Below, piece after piece: positions 20,121 to 30,366 of a stretch of DNA of 64,000 nt. How positions within the stretch are numbered: the first letter of the stretch is position 1; each line of letters opens with the position of its first letter. The position numbers and the translations under genes are program-made. Source of the stretch: JAJRTA01 sp965603125 (GTDB taxonomy: Bacteria; Zixibacteria; MSB-5A5; GN15; FEB-12). Location: the NCBI GenBank assembly GCA_965603125.1, contig CBFDBU010000006.1, positions 1 to 64,000 on the forward strand. The letters are read 5' to 3'. The notes under the pieces were generated by a model. That model was not told where the DNA came from. It saw only the letters and a list, made by a program, of their open reading frames with translations, and searched no databases.

Positions 20121-22121
20121 TTACAACTCCGGATCACGGAAGGCTGATTCCAATGGAAGCGGTCTTTTCACGTTATGGTAGCCGGTCTTGAAAATGGCGA
20201 GCGCTTTTTTCTCGTACTCCCGGGCCAGTTCGGGTAGTGAGTCGGCCAGGTTGACGCGGCAGTCATCGACACGGTACAGAGTCCTTGGCCCGCCGCGCAG
20301 TCGGTGGATCAGGTAGTAGTTGTCTTCGATGTAGCCAATCTTGAACCAGGCGGAGAAATGGGCGAAGTCGGTTACCCCGGTGACGCTGTCCAGCAGATTC
20401 CGGCCAAAGGAATAGTCGTCGTAGTCAAGCCGCACCAGGCCCATGACCGTGGCGGGGATATCAAGCTGCCCGCCGAGGCGGTCGAGGCGTTTGCCGGCCG
20501 GTAACCTGCGGTCGGTGTCCAGGATCAGGAGCGGGATGGCAAACTCGGTCAGGTCGAGATCCAGCATGGGTCGAAAAGGACTGCCGTTGTCGGCCGTGAT
20601 GAAGATCAGGGTGTTGGCGAAGGCCGGGTCGCTCTGCAGCATTCGCACGAACCGCCGCAGAGCCCAGTCGGAGTATTTGAAGGCGTTGAGTTCATCTTCT
20701 CGTTCGACGCCGGGCGGCACGCGCTCGAAAGGCATGTCGGGAACTATCCAGGGTCCATGAAACGACGTCGTCAGAAGCATGGCAAAGAACGGCTCCTGCT
20801 GATGGTCGCGCAGTTCCGCAACCGTGCGATCAAACATGACGTGATCGGGAACGCCCCAGGTGCTGATTCTGAGCTCGGGGTCATAATCCAGTGCCGAATA
20901 TGTTTTCATCACCCCGTTGGCCATGACGAAACCCTGTAAATTGTCGAAGTGCGGATCGTGAGTCAGGAAAAAACAGGTCCGGTAACCGTGATCGCGAAGA
21001 ATCGAGGCCAGCGACTTAAACCGGGTCTGGCCGGGGACCATCTTCATCACCAGTTCCGTAAACTGGTGGGGACAGCCCAGCAGGGAGGAGAACACGCCGG
21101 TGTACGTGTGCCTTCCGGCTGAATAGAAGTTGGTGAAAAGAACACCCTCCTCGGCCAGAGAATCAAAACCGGGCGAGAGCCGAAACGGAAAGCGATTGTC
21201 AAGCACATCCAGCTTGGTGTTGCCGAACGATTCCATGATAACCAGAATGACGTTGGGAGGATCATCGTTGGGCGGCATGAATCGAACGTGACGGCAGATT
21301 CGCTCACCCCCGGCGCTGTCCGGTATGCCCAGCAGTTGTTGCACCACGCCGGGACCGTCGGGGCAATCGATGGAGGCCATCATCTGTTCTAAGTTGTCCT
21401 TGTCCCTGGCGTCGTAGATGGCGTCGCGCCAGAAAGTAAAGGCCGGGTTGAGAGCCAACTGGTTGGCGAAGTCGTATTCGCTGAAGTAGGCCATTCCGGT
21501 TCTGATGGGGGATTTCTGTTCGATTCTTCCCCGGGCGCCGATGACCAGTATGACCAGGACTGCCGGTAGGTAGACGAGGTTGATCCAGATCGGCGATGGC
21601 CGGCGACCCTCAAGCAGGCGCCGCTGCAACTGTCGCGCCACCCAGACAAAGGCGGCCAGGACTACTGCAAACAGAAGCAGGTACCTGATTACGGGAAACA
21701 TCTCCCACACCATCGACAGCATCATACCGGGGGTGTCGCGCCAGGTGAGGGCCATGCCGTTGAGGCGGGAGTTGAAGAAAGGAAAAAACTCAAGGTCGAT
21801 CAGATGGGCCAGGAAGATAACCCCGACGACTATTACGAGAACACCAAAGCTGAGCCGCCGTACGGCCGCTCGGCGCGTTATCTCAAGGAAGGGAATGATG
21901 CCGGCCACATACAGCGGGGCGGCAAGATAGCAGGCGATGACCAGATCGAAGCGCAGCCCCACCCAGAACGCCTTCGTGAGCACGGCCCCGGGAACCGCTG
22001 AGGCCAGATCGCTCTGACGCCAGAGGAGAAGGAGCCGCCACAATTCAAAAAAGACGACCAGCACACCTGCTATGGCAAGGTAATAAAGGGCCGGCCAGGA
22101 GATGAACTTCCGGTAACTCAA
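20121..22121 (-). CDS. LTA-synthase-like sulfatase-family membrane protein
   Basis: This 666-residue protein has about five N-terminal membrane helices (residues 1-200) and a large extracytoplasmic sulfatase/alkaline-phosphatase-fold domain. Metal-binding and nucleophile regions are visible: NVILVIMESFGNTKLD, the AGRHTYTGVFSSLLG loop with a candidate Thr nucleophile, and FITADNGSPF. The layout is that of LtaS/MdoB phosphoglycerol transferases, which move glycerol-phosphate groups from phosphatidylglycerol to envelope glycans. It starts with TTG at 22121 after a GAGG. In a Gram-negative-type cell the product could be a modified periplasmic glucan. It is convergent with oadB. Confidence 0.9.
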   Translation of the reverse strand: MSYRKFISWPALYYLAIAGVLVVFFELWRLLLLWRQSDLASAVPGAVLTKAFWVGLRFDLVIACYLAAPLYVAGIIPFLEITRRAAVRRLSFGVLVIVVGVIFLAHLIDLEFFPFFNSRLNGMALTWRDTPGMMLSMVWEMFPVIRYLLLFAVVLAAFVWVARQLQRRLLEGRRPSPIWINLVYLPAVLVILVIGARGRIEQKSPIRTGMAYFSEYDFANQLALNPAFTFWRDAIYDARDKDNLEQMMASIDCPDGPGVVQQLLGIPDSAGGERICRHVRFMPPNDDPPNVILVIMESFGNTKLDVLDNRFPFRLSPGFDSLAEEGVLFTNFYSAGRHTYTGVFSSLLGCPHQFTELVMKMVPGQTRFKSLASILRDHGYRTCFFLTHDPHFDNLQGFVMANGVMKTYSALDYDPELRISTWGVPDHVMFDRTVAELRDHQQEPFFAMLLTTSFHGPWIVPDMPFERVPPGVEREDELNAFKYSDWALRRFVRMLQSDPAFANTLIFITADNGSPFRPMLDLDLTEFAIPLLILDTDRRLPAGKRLDRLGGQLDIPATVMGLVRLDYDDYSFGRNLLDSVTGVTDFAHFSAWFKIGYIEDNYYLIHRLRGGPRTLYRVDDCRVNLADSLPELAREYEKKALAIFKTGYHNVKRPLPLESAFRDPEL

Positions 22122-22340
22122 CGTTCCTCGCTCCCTGCTTTTGGACGCCCGGTATGATGCGCTCTGAAGCGGCGATTGTCAAGAGCGCGGTCGGGCCGGA
22201 CGAACGCTGGACCAGGATATGTCGTCGCGCAAAAAAGAACGCGCGGGCTATCCGGTAGCCCCACGCGCCGTAAAGCAAGAGGAATAGTATGAAAGAGGTC
22301 TTTCAGTGAAGTCTTGTGGCGCCGGTCGCCGTTTGTCCGT

Positions 22341-22799
22341 TCAGCGTCTCTCGACCAGGGAAGGCTCCAACCAGACCAGCAGGCGCGATCCTAACCGAGC
22401 TACGCCATAGGCAAAGCCGTGTTCGAGCGAAGCTGCCAGAGTGGGCGGCAGATCAATCGGCGCCATGGTGCGGCGGTAGATGTCCCAGTCGGCACCCAGG
22501 ACCATGCCCGTGACTTCCCCATCCATATTGCAAACGGCGGTGATGCTGGTCACTCCCTGTGGATCTCCGGATCTGCCATTAGTCCGGCGCAAATCCGCCA
22601 CCGGCATTGGCCTGCCGCGAAGGTTGATGCTGCTCTTGATCGAATGTTTCTTCTCAAGATATCCCTCGTTTTCGGTCACCGTAGCGGCGCCCGAGTGCAG
22701 TCCCTCGGATCCCGGTCGGATCCTCTCCAGTGCCAGGGATACCAGTTCCGTCCAGACATCGAGAAGCGCCCCGAGTTCTTTGCTCGGCCGAGGCGTCAA
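22341..22799 (-). pseudogene. CheW-like domain, probably truncated
   Basis: The frame ending at 22341 encodes the second half of a CheW fold: SSINLRGRPMPVADLRR, then TGMVLGADWDIYRR and FAYGVARLGSRLLVWLEPSL. CheW couples chemoreceptors to the CheA kinase. The first subdomain expected before 'INLRG' is missing, and none of the three minus-strand frames upstream supplies it. A strong hairpin lies at 22813-22839, so coding probably begins after it, perhaps at a TTG near 22799. The frame stays open to 23081, but that part looks non-coding. I read it as a decayed gene; a short functional protein cannot be excluded. Confidence 0.45.
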
Positions 22800-22812
22800 A
22801 AGTAAGGAGTCA

Positions 22813-22839
22813 GGCGGGGACGATATCGCCGTCCCCGCC
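22813..22839. terminator. Strong GC-rich hairpin
   Basis: Perfect 10-base arms GGCGGGGACG / CGTCCCCGCC surround a 7-base loop. No clear T-run follows on either strand, so it may be a terminator lacking its tract or a structural repeat. Confidence 0.4.
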
Positions 22840-23599
22840 ATAACTCCGGTTTGGCACGAACCTAGCCCCTTTACGTGCAGCCCAATCCTCCGTGCCCCCC
22901 CTTTTGTCTGAGTGTGATCGCCCGCCTTTTCTTCCGATTCCCTATCATCAGTCCGGTCTTCGGAAAACCAGCGGGTGGCGATCGTCTCGCCGTATGCCCC
23001 CTCTTGCGCCCGCCTTTTGCGTTCCCCCTGTGGCGACAAGTCGCTACCCCGCCGATCTTCACGAATGCCTGATCCTATCATTCAGTTTCCCTCTTTGAAG
23101 GTCCGGGCGGACGATGCCCGATCGGGGATGTCATGTCCATTGTCGCCCGTCCCTTCCAGACAGAAAAAACCGACCCGCATGCAAGACGTTGTAAGCATGA
23201 CGCCCTGCAGCGGAAAGACCGCAGTTCCCGTCCGTGAGTGATCCGCGACCTGGTCGGGAGATACGCCGTCCCTGGCGCCGGGCAGGAGCCTGAAGAGCAG
23301 ATCCGGCTGGCACAAGGCGATGGCCGACGCCCGCAGGTGGGCTGCCTCGGCATTCCGCTCCGGCAAAGATGGGGAGGTGCTGTCTTTAACATCCCTGTAA
23401 ACCGTGTTTACCATCTTTCTGACGCCTTCCTTCCGGAACCGATTCAGGCGGCTTTACATCATCAGCCTGCCTCTATGTTCTTTTATCGGAAGTCCTACCC
23501 AGCGCTGGATGGGGCATGATTGACTATCCATTGACTATGGTTCTTAGCCAATCGCGGTCCCCTTGACGGCTCTGCCGATCGATGCGCCCCGGGGCAGCC
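22840..23599. other. Gene-poor stretch, possibly decayed
   Basis: About 760 bases have overlapping short frames on both strands but no recognisable protein, no consistent ribosome binding site and no repeats matched elsewhere in the window. Together with the truncated CheW-like frame next to it, this looks like the debris of one or more lost genes. Confidence 0.4.
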
Positions 23600-24985
23600 T
23601 CAGATCGTCTGGAGATAGGAGCTGAGGTTGATGTCCCGGTGGTCGATCCCGAGCTTTTTTCTGATCTGCTTGCGCTGATTGTGAACGGTATGAACGGACG
23701 TATCTAAAGTGACCGCGACCTCCTTGGTCGACAGCCCGCTCTTGATCATGTTGCAGATTTCGACCTCTCGGGGAGAGAGCCTGGCAAACCTCGTCTCGAG
23801 TTGGTTGATAAACCCGGAGGCAATATCCCCGAGGCAGGACTCGAGTAGTTGGACATACTCTCGCAGGTCGGCGCCGGTTTTCCCCTTGAGAGTCCTCAAC
23901 AGAGGCATAAGGATGCGGTCGACATTGGCCTGAATTTGAATCTGAACCTGCCTCTTCTCATTTTCTATCTGAGACATGATCTCTTTAAGAGCGATGTTCT
24001 TCTCGGTCAGCGCCGCCTGCTCGGCGGCCAGTCTGTCGTTGGTGGCCTTGAGGACCTGTTCCGTAGCCTTCTGACGGGTGATATCAGTGACGACGGCAAA
24101 GCTGCCGACGAAGTTGCCCGCGGAGTCAAAGATGGGCTGGGATGAGACGATGGCCGGGACCTTACGGTTGGTCCTGGTGGTCCATTCGACCTCGTACCGA
24201 TGCCGTTCGTCCCTGCCGTGCGCGATCTGCTCGTAGAATATGCTCTGGTTGGTTTCGTCCAGGAATGTTACGACGGAGCGGCCTACCAGTTCACGAGAGG
24301 AGTACTCGAGCATACGACAGAAACAATCGTTGACATAGGTGACGTTGCAGTTCTCGTCGAACACACCGAGGCCTTCACTCATGGATTCTACCAGCAGGCG
24401 GTACCGTTTCTCACTCTGCTCGAGGGTTTCGATTCTGCGCCGGTGTTGAACAACTCGCCACATGTCTTCCATCAGAAGCATCATCTGGCGTGCGTCAGCG
24501 TTGGTGTAATCACACCCCTTGTTGGCGACGCCGGCCACGGCCACCACGTCACCACCAACCCGGACAGGAACACTCATCTGCCTCGTTAAAACATGGTGAC
24601 CGCCGGGGTAACTACGCCGGAGAAGGTCGGACGCAAGACGCCTGTTGGTGATTACCGGCCGGGATTGCCGCATCGCCTCGGCCCAGAAACCCGCCGATTC
24701 CACCGAGCAAATCAGCGGACGGTTGGCGATCAGCTTCTCCCGCCCAACGCCTTTTGACCACGAAGGAATGGTAAGCGAGACACCGTCGCCACTGACAAAA
24801 GCTACGAATCCGACAGTACTGCCGGTAAGCGTGATCGCCTCGGTCAGCGCCAGATCGGTGACTTCCTGGATCGTCGCCAGTGACAGGCGGTTCAGCCTGA
24901 GCGCGGCGAGAAGACGCCTCTGGGTTAACGGTTGTTCCCGTTCGTCCAGTTCCAACCCGGGGCATGTAGCTATCGTGTCATCCAT
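23600..24985 (-). CDS. GAF-PAS-LuxR transcriptional regulator
   Basis: This 461-residue protein has a GAF-like sensor domain (about residues 40-185), a PAS domain (about 195-310) that includes YRLLVESMSEGLGVFDENC, and a coiled coil (about 310-370). It ends in a LuxR-type helix-turn-helix (about 395-455: FARLSPREVEICNMIKSGLS, then KEVAVTLDTSVHTVHNQRK). It has no kinase or receiver domain, so ligand or redox sensing probably acts directly on DNA binding. It faces away from the DUF4097 gene across a region of about 470 bases. The ATG at 24985 is the only sensible start. Confidence 0.88.
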   Translation of the reverse strand: MDDTIATCPGLELDEREQPLTQRRLLAALRLNRLSLATIQEVTDLALTEAITLTGSTVGFVAFVSGDGVSLTIPSWSKGVGREKLIANRPLICSVESAGFWAEAMRQSRPVITNRRLASDLLRRSYPGGHHVLTRQMSVPVRVGGDVVAVAGVANKGCDYTNADARQMMLLMEDMWRVVQHRRRIETLEQSEKRYRLLVESMSEGLGVFDENCNVTYVNDCFCRMLEYSSRELVGRSVVTFLDETNQSIFYEQIAHGRDERHRYEVEWTTRTNRKVPAIVSSQPIFDSAGNFVGSFAVVTDITRQKATEQVLKATNDRLAAEQAALTEKNIALKEIMSQIENEKRQVQIQIQANVDRILMPLLRTLKGKTGADLREYVQLLESCLGDIASGFINQLETRFARLSPREVEICNMIKSGLSTKEVAVTLDTSVHTVHNQRKQIRKKLGIDHRDINLSSYLQTI

Positions 24986-25454
24986 ATCACCGGTGACCGG
25001 TCGCGAGTGGTTTCTGGCCGGTCCGGCTGGTCAACGCCGGAGAGCCGCGATCCTGATTACCATATCGGACGAATTGCGCAATTTCCATACAGGCAGATTG
25101 CAGGTAAATTTCTCCCTTTGCCGATCGAGCTGCGACCAGCACAGGAAACGACCACTGCGCGAAAGGGTACAAAGGGGTTGCAAATAACATCCGGTGGGAT
25201 TTATTGTGGCTGGCATGGAGCAACTATTGACGGGACGGAACGTATTAAACGTATCAGAGTTATCCTGGTCTGGCGGCGGTAACGGCTGCTGCCTGACTGT
25301 ATGTATGGGAGATTGAGTGGTACATTACCAGAGTCATAGTCGACAGTCGGATGCTGTCGATTGGCATGGAGGGCAGTGTCCGGCGGGAAAGCGCTTCGCC
25401 GAGGACCCCTGGGACGTCTTGCCATGGAGCAGACTCCGCCCCCGGGTGGCCTCG
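24986..25454. other. Intergenic region between divergent genes
   Basis: About 470 bases separate the LuxR-type regulator and the DUF4097 protein. No convincing promoter pair, RNA or repeat was recognised. The frame of the plus-strand gene stays open upstream to 25317, but that part lacks a signal peptide and is treated as non-coding. Confidence 0.4.
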
Positions 25455-27611
25455 ATGTCGCAAGATCGCCGGTGGCCTCTTGGGCTTGTGTTACTGCTGC
25501 TGACCGCGACGCTGCTGCTCGGCAGTTCCCTCCGGGCGCAAACCGCGCCACGCCCGTCTGACGATCTCCAGGATCGCCGGACCGAGACGGTTGTGGTTCT
25601 TGACCGGGATGCAGCGCAACTGGCCGCAGATTACCTGGCCCTCCTGGAACAACTGCAGTTTCTGGCCCGGGACTATCATAAGTACTTTGCCGAACTAGAT
25701 GAGGTTTCGGCCAGGCAAAACGAACAGGAGCTTCGTCGCATAGCCAGAATGCTCTATGACAGCAGTTGCTGCTTAGATTACGTCCTTCTGAGCAGTGAGA
25801 TTGCCACCTTGCATCAAGACCTTCTGTTCCAGGAGAATGAGTGGGAGAAGCGCCGTGATCTGGTGGAGGAGACGGAACTCAATATCGGGGACCTGAAGGA
25901 CAACATCAGCGACCTGCAGGAAGAACTACAGGAGTTAGCCGACGAGCTTGACGAGTATGATGACGATAGCGCAGCGGCAGAATACAAACAGGAAATCCGA
26001 ACCGAGTTGACCGACAAGAAAGCCCGGCTGGCGGCGCTCCAGATGGAGCTTCGATCCGGCGAGAAAGGCGTTGTCCATGCCTCGGTGGATCCCAGGTTCT
26101 ACCGCCTGAGCAAGAGCCTGCGCCGGGAGCTGGAGATGGTCAGCGAACTGCTGGGGGAGGATATTGCCGCGCGCTTTGATGCGGAAGGGGAGGCAGCGGT
26201 CTTGATTCAGACATACGTCAGGGACGCTCTCTCTGCTGCGCTGGACAGCATGCGTGAGCGCCCGGAGAGATACATGTTCTGGTTCGACGCCAACGATGAA
26301 GGTATCCAGGCCTTGGAGGGAATCGAGGAGCTTCCACCGGGCGCTGCCGCCCTGCCACTCCCGGAAGTGACGATGACGGCTATCCCCGCCGACGTGGCGA
26401 CTCCGCCCCCCCCCACCATCCCGGAAATGGATGTTGTCGCGCGGAGTATCTCTTTCAAGTACGAGCACGGTGAGACCGGAGTGCGAAAGGAGCTTGTCGA
26501 CAGCGCCGAGGTCCTTTCGGCGAAGCTGCCCATATATATTGTCAGCCCGGTCGGGGCGTTAGAAATCGAGGGTTGGGACCGGGACTGGATCGTCGTCCGC
26601 TCGCAGGTCGAGTTGTCCGCCGAGACGCGCCCCGGGGCTGAGGACCTGGCCGGCGGGGTCGATCTGACGCTCTACAACAAGAATGACGCGATCTATGTCG
26701 AGTCCATAGTACCCGCCCTGACCGATCCGCAAACGCGTGTGGTCAAAAGCAGTCTCCGGATAAAGGCGCCCGCAGGAAACCTTCTGATCTGCAACAGTTC
26801 CTTCGGTCAGGTCTCCGTGTCCGGTTTCGCCAATGAGGTCAAGTTGAGCGCCACTCGCTCTGAAGTCAAGCTGACGGATATCCACGGCAAGGTGCAGGCG
26901 GTCGGCGACAACGGACGGATGACGCTCAGGGACGTAACCGGAGAGCTGGACGTGCGTAATTCCTACCAACCCCTGGATCTCTCGACCTGCAACGGCGCGA
27001 TGCACGTCGAGAATGCCTTTTCATCCATAAGCATGGCTGACTGCGGAGGCGAGGCAGTGGTGCGTAACAACGGCTCGGTAGTGAAGATACTCGATTTTAT
27101 CGGTAGGCTCCACATTGAAAACAGTAACGGCCCCCTGATCGTGAGAACCATCGAGGGCGATCTGATCGCTCAGAGCTCCATGCAGCCGGTCACGATCCGG
27201 GACGTCAGCGGCTCTGTCGTGGTGGAGAACGTTCGCGGGGATATCGACGCACGGGATATTGGCGGGTCTCTGTCGGCCACCAATTCCATGGGCTTGATCA
27301 AGGCCAGGTCGCTGGGTGGTCCGCTGGACCTGGTCAACAGCAGAGGTCATATCGACCTGATCCTTGATCGCGGAATCAGGGGAGACTCCAAAGTAATGGC
27401 CGATTTCGGCACCGTGAACCTGCGCCTGTCGAAGAGCATGGACCTGCTGCTGACGGTCGAGACGGTCGGGGGAAATATCGAAAGCAACATTCCCGTCAGC
27501 ATCGACAAGTCCGGGGTGACAAGTTACGCGAAGCTTGAACTTGGCGAGGCCGGCAGCAGCCTGGCGGTATCCGGAAACAGCACCGACGTGATTATACAGC
27601 ACTCCAAATAG
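25455..27611 (+). CDS. Secreted coiled-coil protein with DUF4097-type beta repeats
   Basis: This 718-residue protein starts at the ATG at 25455, directly before a signal peptide (RRWPLGLVLLLLTATLLLGS). An N-terminal helical part (about residues 35-290) includes a strongly acidic coiled coil (LQEELQELADELDEYDDDS). The C-terminal half (about 380-718) is a run of short beta-strand repeats of the form 'vxNxxGxIxvrdvxG', typical of DUF4097/adhesin-like beta-solenoids. Its role is unknown; related proteins sit in the envelope and are often encoded beside regulators. The divergent LuxR-type regulator is a candidate controller. Confidence 0.82.
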   Translation: MSQDRRWPLGLVLLLLTATLLLGSSLRAQTAPRPSDDLQDRRTETVVVLDRDAAQLAADYLALLEQLQFLARDYHKYFAELDEVSARQNEQELRRIARMLYDSSCCLDYVLLSSEIATLHQDLLFQENEWEKRRDLVEETELNIGDLKDNISDLQEELQELADELDEYDDDSAAAEYKQEIRTELTDKKARLAALQMELRSGEKGVVHASVDPRFYRLSKSLRRELEMVSELLGEDIAARFDAEGEAAVLIQTYVRDALSAALDSMRERPERYMFWFDANDEGIQALEGIEELPPGAAALPLPEVTMTAIPADVATPPPPTIPEMDVVARSISFKYEHGETGVRKELVDSAEVLSAKLPIYIVSPVGALEIEGWDRDWIVVRSQVELSAETRPGAEDLAGGVDLTLYNKNDAIYVESIVPALTDPQTRVVKSSLRIKAPAGNLLICNSSFGQVSVSGFANEVKLSATRSEVKLTDIHGKVQAVGDNGRMTLRDVTGELDVRNSYQPLDLSTCNGAMHVENAFSSISMADCGGEAVVRNNGSVVKILDFIGRLHIENSNGPLIVRTIEGDLIAQSSMQPVTIRDVSGSVVVENVRGDIDARDIGGSLSATNSMGLIKARSLGGPLDLVNSRGHIDLILDRGIRGDSKVMADFGTVNLRLSKSMDLLLTVETVGGNIESNIPVSIDKSGVTSYAKLELGEAGSSLAVSGNSTDVIIQHSK

Positions 27612-27734
27612 TACCATCTGTATTTGGATTTCACGGCCTTTTCACCAGTCAGGGGCGAATGCAGGTGCGCTCGCATTCTGCGAGTGAACCGGGGGAAGGT
27701 GAGCTATGGTGCGGCTGGGTTTCTCGAGGGATGG

Positions 27735-29054
27735 TCAGATATGACCGGGCTGCGTTGCGGGGATGTTCTGCCTGAGTTCCTCAAGGCGCTTGCTGAGCCT
27801 GTTTTCGATGTCAACGATGTACGTATCGTTGTGGTAAACGGCCGTCTTGAACTCGCTGAGTTCCTTCAATTCCTCGATGACCGAGCAGATCGTATTGACA
27901 CCGTCACTGATTACGCGCATGGCGGCGGTCACCTCGCCGGCGGGATCAGCGATTTCGCCCTTGTTGAGTTTCAACTCCACCAATTGGGCCCTGCCAAGAA
28001 TCGTAGCCGAGGCGTTGTTAATATAGTGGTTGAAGGTGGCTGTTATCGTCTTGAGGGCGTCCAGTGACGCTTTTTCCATTTGGGTCTGCGCGATTTCGCG
28101 CTGCATTGAGCGGTTCTCGAGGAGCAGTTTCTCCACGGCGAGGTAGTGCTCGTAAATCATCCGGTTGGCCTCGATCAGGATCTCGTCCGGAGAACCGATG
28201 TCTATTTCGAGGAATCCGGCCTCTTCCGCCACCCGGGTCAGCAGGGTCTGCTCGATCTGCTTCAGCGACTCAGGGTCCAGTCCGAGCGCCCGAACCAGGG
28301 CCTCCTTGTTCTCCACCTCAATCGCAAGCTCGGGCCGTGTGCGGGCAATAGTGAAAGAGGAAAGGTGGTTCCCCAGGGTCACTATCTGGGCCGGTCTGAA
28401 TTCCGGCTGAACGCTCTGAAGAAGCAAAGCGTTGTGATGCTGCCCGACTGCCTCGCAGATCACGGACGGCAAGCCCCACTGTTCCAGCAGGAACTGCCCC
28501 ACACGGGCGTGGTTGGTTCCCCAGATGCCCTCCTCAAGGTCCTGGATGTTCTCTCCCGCCTCCACCTGGCGCCAGATACGGCCGAATTTCTCGCCGAACG
28601 ATTTCTCCAGCACCAGGATGCCGATGTCGTGCAACAGGCCACAGACAAAAGCCTCCTCGGGATACGGGTACTTGATCTGCTCGGCGACCGAACGCGCGGC
28701 CAGGGCCACCTCGAGGGAGTGCCGCCAGAACCGCTTGCGGTCGACTGTCAACTCCCACCGGCCGGTCATATCATAGATTGACGTCGACAGGGCCAGAGCG
28801 GCCACGGCGCGGGTACCCAGCGTCATCACCGCCTGCGACATGGTGGTGATCTCATTGCGTGCACCATAAAAGGGAGAATTGACGGCTCGCAGGACCTTGG
28901 CCGTCATGGCCGGGTCGCGAATGAGGACATCGGCCAGGTCCTGGGCGGAGGATGTCTCATTTCTGACGACGCGCAGGACCTCGCTGAGGGTCTGCGGCAG
29001 GGAAGACAGTTCCTTGTGATCGCGCAGGATCTGTTGAAATACGTCGTCTCTCAT
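27735..29054 (-). CDS. HDOD-domain protein with histidine-kinase-like C-terminal helix pair
   Basis: This is a 439-residue protein. Residues about 15-215 form an HDOD domain (SLPQTLSEVLRVVRNE, RDPAMTAKVLRAVNSPFYG, CGLLHDIGILVLEKS). This fold is common in bacterial signalling proteins for chemotaxis, motility and cyclic-nucleotide control. Residues about 310-420 resemble the dimerisation/phosphoacceptor helices of a histidine kinase, with His343 in the context TFNHYINNASATILGRAQL. No ATPase domain follows. It may receive phosphate from another kinase or act as a docking module. It stands alone, convergent with the DUF4097 gene. Confidence 0.88.
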   Translation of the reverse strand: MRDDVFQQILRDHKELSSLPQTLSEVLRVVRNETSSAQDLADVLIRDPAMTAKVLRAVNSPFYGARNEITTMSQAVMTLGTRAVAALALSTSIYDMTGRWELTVDRKRFWRHSLEVALAARSVAEQIKYPYPEEAFVCGLLHDIGILVLEKSFGEKFGRIWRQVEAGENIQDLEEGIWGTNHARVGQFLLEQWGLPSVICEAVGQHHNALLLQSVQPEFRPAQIVTLGNHLSSFTIARTRPELAIEVENKEALVRALGLDPESLKQIEQTLLTRVAEEAGFLEIDIGSPDEILIEANRMIYEHYLAVEKLLLENRSMQREIAQTQMEKASLDALKTITATFNHYINNASATILGRAQLVELKLNKGEIADPAGEVTAAMRVISDGVNTICSVIEELKELSEFKTAVYHNDTYIVDIENRLSKRLEELRQNIPATQPGHI

Positions 29055-29130
29055 ACGGCTATACTAAGCTGCTCCTCTTGTATCTTATCGGTAAAGGACG
29101 GCCCGGTTTGAGGACAACAAGGGTCGGAAT

Positions 29131-30366
29131 CTAAGAGAAGTCCTGAGACCGGGTCAGTTTCGATGAGATGCGCCGCAGCCGCCTTCTCAAACCGGGAGCA
29201 TGGCTCCTGCCATAGGGAGAAAGTCTCTCGGCCAGCTTCGCGTGATGGAAGGCCCTGGCGAAATCCTTTGCTTTGTGCTCAAAGAACTTGGCCAGCTCAA
29301 GGTTGGCCCAATAGCTCTCCTTTGACGATGATTGTGACAACTCCAGCCAGAGGCCGACCGCCTCTGTGAGATCACCGGCTCTCTTGAAAGCGAGGGAATG
29401 ATAGAGAACAACATCGTCCGGCAGGGGGCCATTCTCAAGGTGATCTATCCGTCGGTAGAGCGTATTTACCCGCTCGTTGTTCTTCCGCCTTCCGAATACG
29501 CGGGCCAGGGAATGTATATCTTCAACCTCGCTCAGAGACTCACCGTCGGTGAGAAAAACGCGGGCCAGATGCGCCGCCAGAAAACAGAGACTGAGAACAT
29601 CGAACCGGTTGTGTTCCAGGACATCCGCCATCATGTCCAGGTTTTGATCCGACAGCCAGTCGAAGTATACCGACGGGATCAGATGACCGGGGATATCATC
29701 GTCACGGTGGAAGCCGAACAGCTCCCGCTCGACATTCGCCAGGGTGCAGTTCGAAAGTCGTCGCCTGAAGAGACGGCGAGCCACGTGCAGCAGGTCGATA
29801 TGCCCGGCGGCGGTGATGTCACGCGCCACCCGGTTGACAATCAGCCGACCGCGTAAGAGGGGCAGGTCGAAGGCGGCGCCGTTGTAGGTCACCAAGGTCT
29901 TGTCCCCTCCCCACTCTTCCTGGAGGTCTTCCAGCATGGCTGTCTCGTCGGAGTAGTCCGGCATGAGATACTGGCGCACCTCGAAGCCGTCGCCGACCAG
30001 CGACCCGCACCCAACCAGAAAGGCCATCACCCCGACCCCGCCCAGGCCGGTAGTCTCGGTATCCAAAAACAATAGCGAGGAAAGATCGACCGTCCCCGGC
30101 TCATCAAGAAGCGTGAACGCCGACAACGGCCAGGCGGCCGAGCGGCTGACCTCGCCGAGGCGCAGCTGACCATAACGGTAGTCAGCCGGATACACCGTTC
30201 TCGTGAGGCAGTAGGCACCCGCGAAGTTCGAGCGGATTTCCCCGCCCAGTGAGAGCGCCATCTCCCGGTAGTGCTGCGGCACCCCTGCCGGCGGGGGGCT
30301 TTTGCCCGGTCGGGCTATCGGGTTTTGGAATCGATCCAACCGGTCGTGCAGGTTCCGGCTACTCAT
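29131..30366 (-). CDS. YprB-like ribonuclease-H-fold exonuclease with TPR-like tail
   Basis: This 411-residue protein has a DEDD exonuclease fold in its middle. The first acidic motif is LFLDTETTGLGGVG (about residue 100), followed by LVTYNGAAFDLPLLRGRL, HIDLLHVARRLF and HNRFDVLSLCFLAAHL. The sequence order matches the B. subtilis YprB group, which is often encoded next to a helicase, although no helicase lies here. The C-terminal part (about 285-411) contains TPR-like helices. It overlaps the upstream HEAT-repeat gene by eight bases and is the last gene of a three-gene operon. Confidence 0.88.
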   Translation of the reverse strand: MSSRNLHDRLDRFQNPIARPGKSPPPAGVPQHYREMALSLGGEIRSNFAGAYCLTRTVYPADYRYGQLRLGEVSRSAAWPLSAFTLLDEPGTVDLSSLLFLDTETTGLGGVGVMAFLVGCGSLVGDGFEVRQYLMPDYSDETAMLEDLQEEWGGDKTLVTYNGAAFDLPLLRGRLIVNRVARDITAAGHIDLLHVARRLFRRRLSNCTLANVERELFGFHRDDDIPGHLIPSVYFDWLSDQNLDMMADVLEHNRFDVLSLCFLAAHLARVFLTDGESLSEVEDIHSLARVFGRRKNNERVNTLYRRIDHLENGPLPDDVVLYHSLAFKRAGDLTEAVGLWLELSQSSSKESYWANLELAKFFEHKAKDFARAFHHAKLAERLSPYGRSHAPGLRRRLRRISSKLTRSQDFS

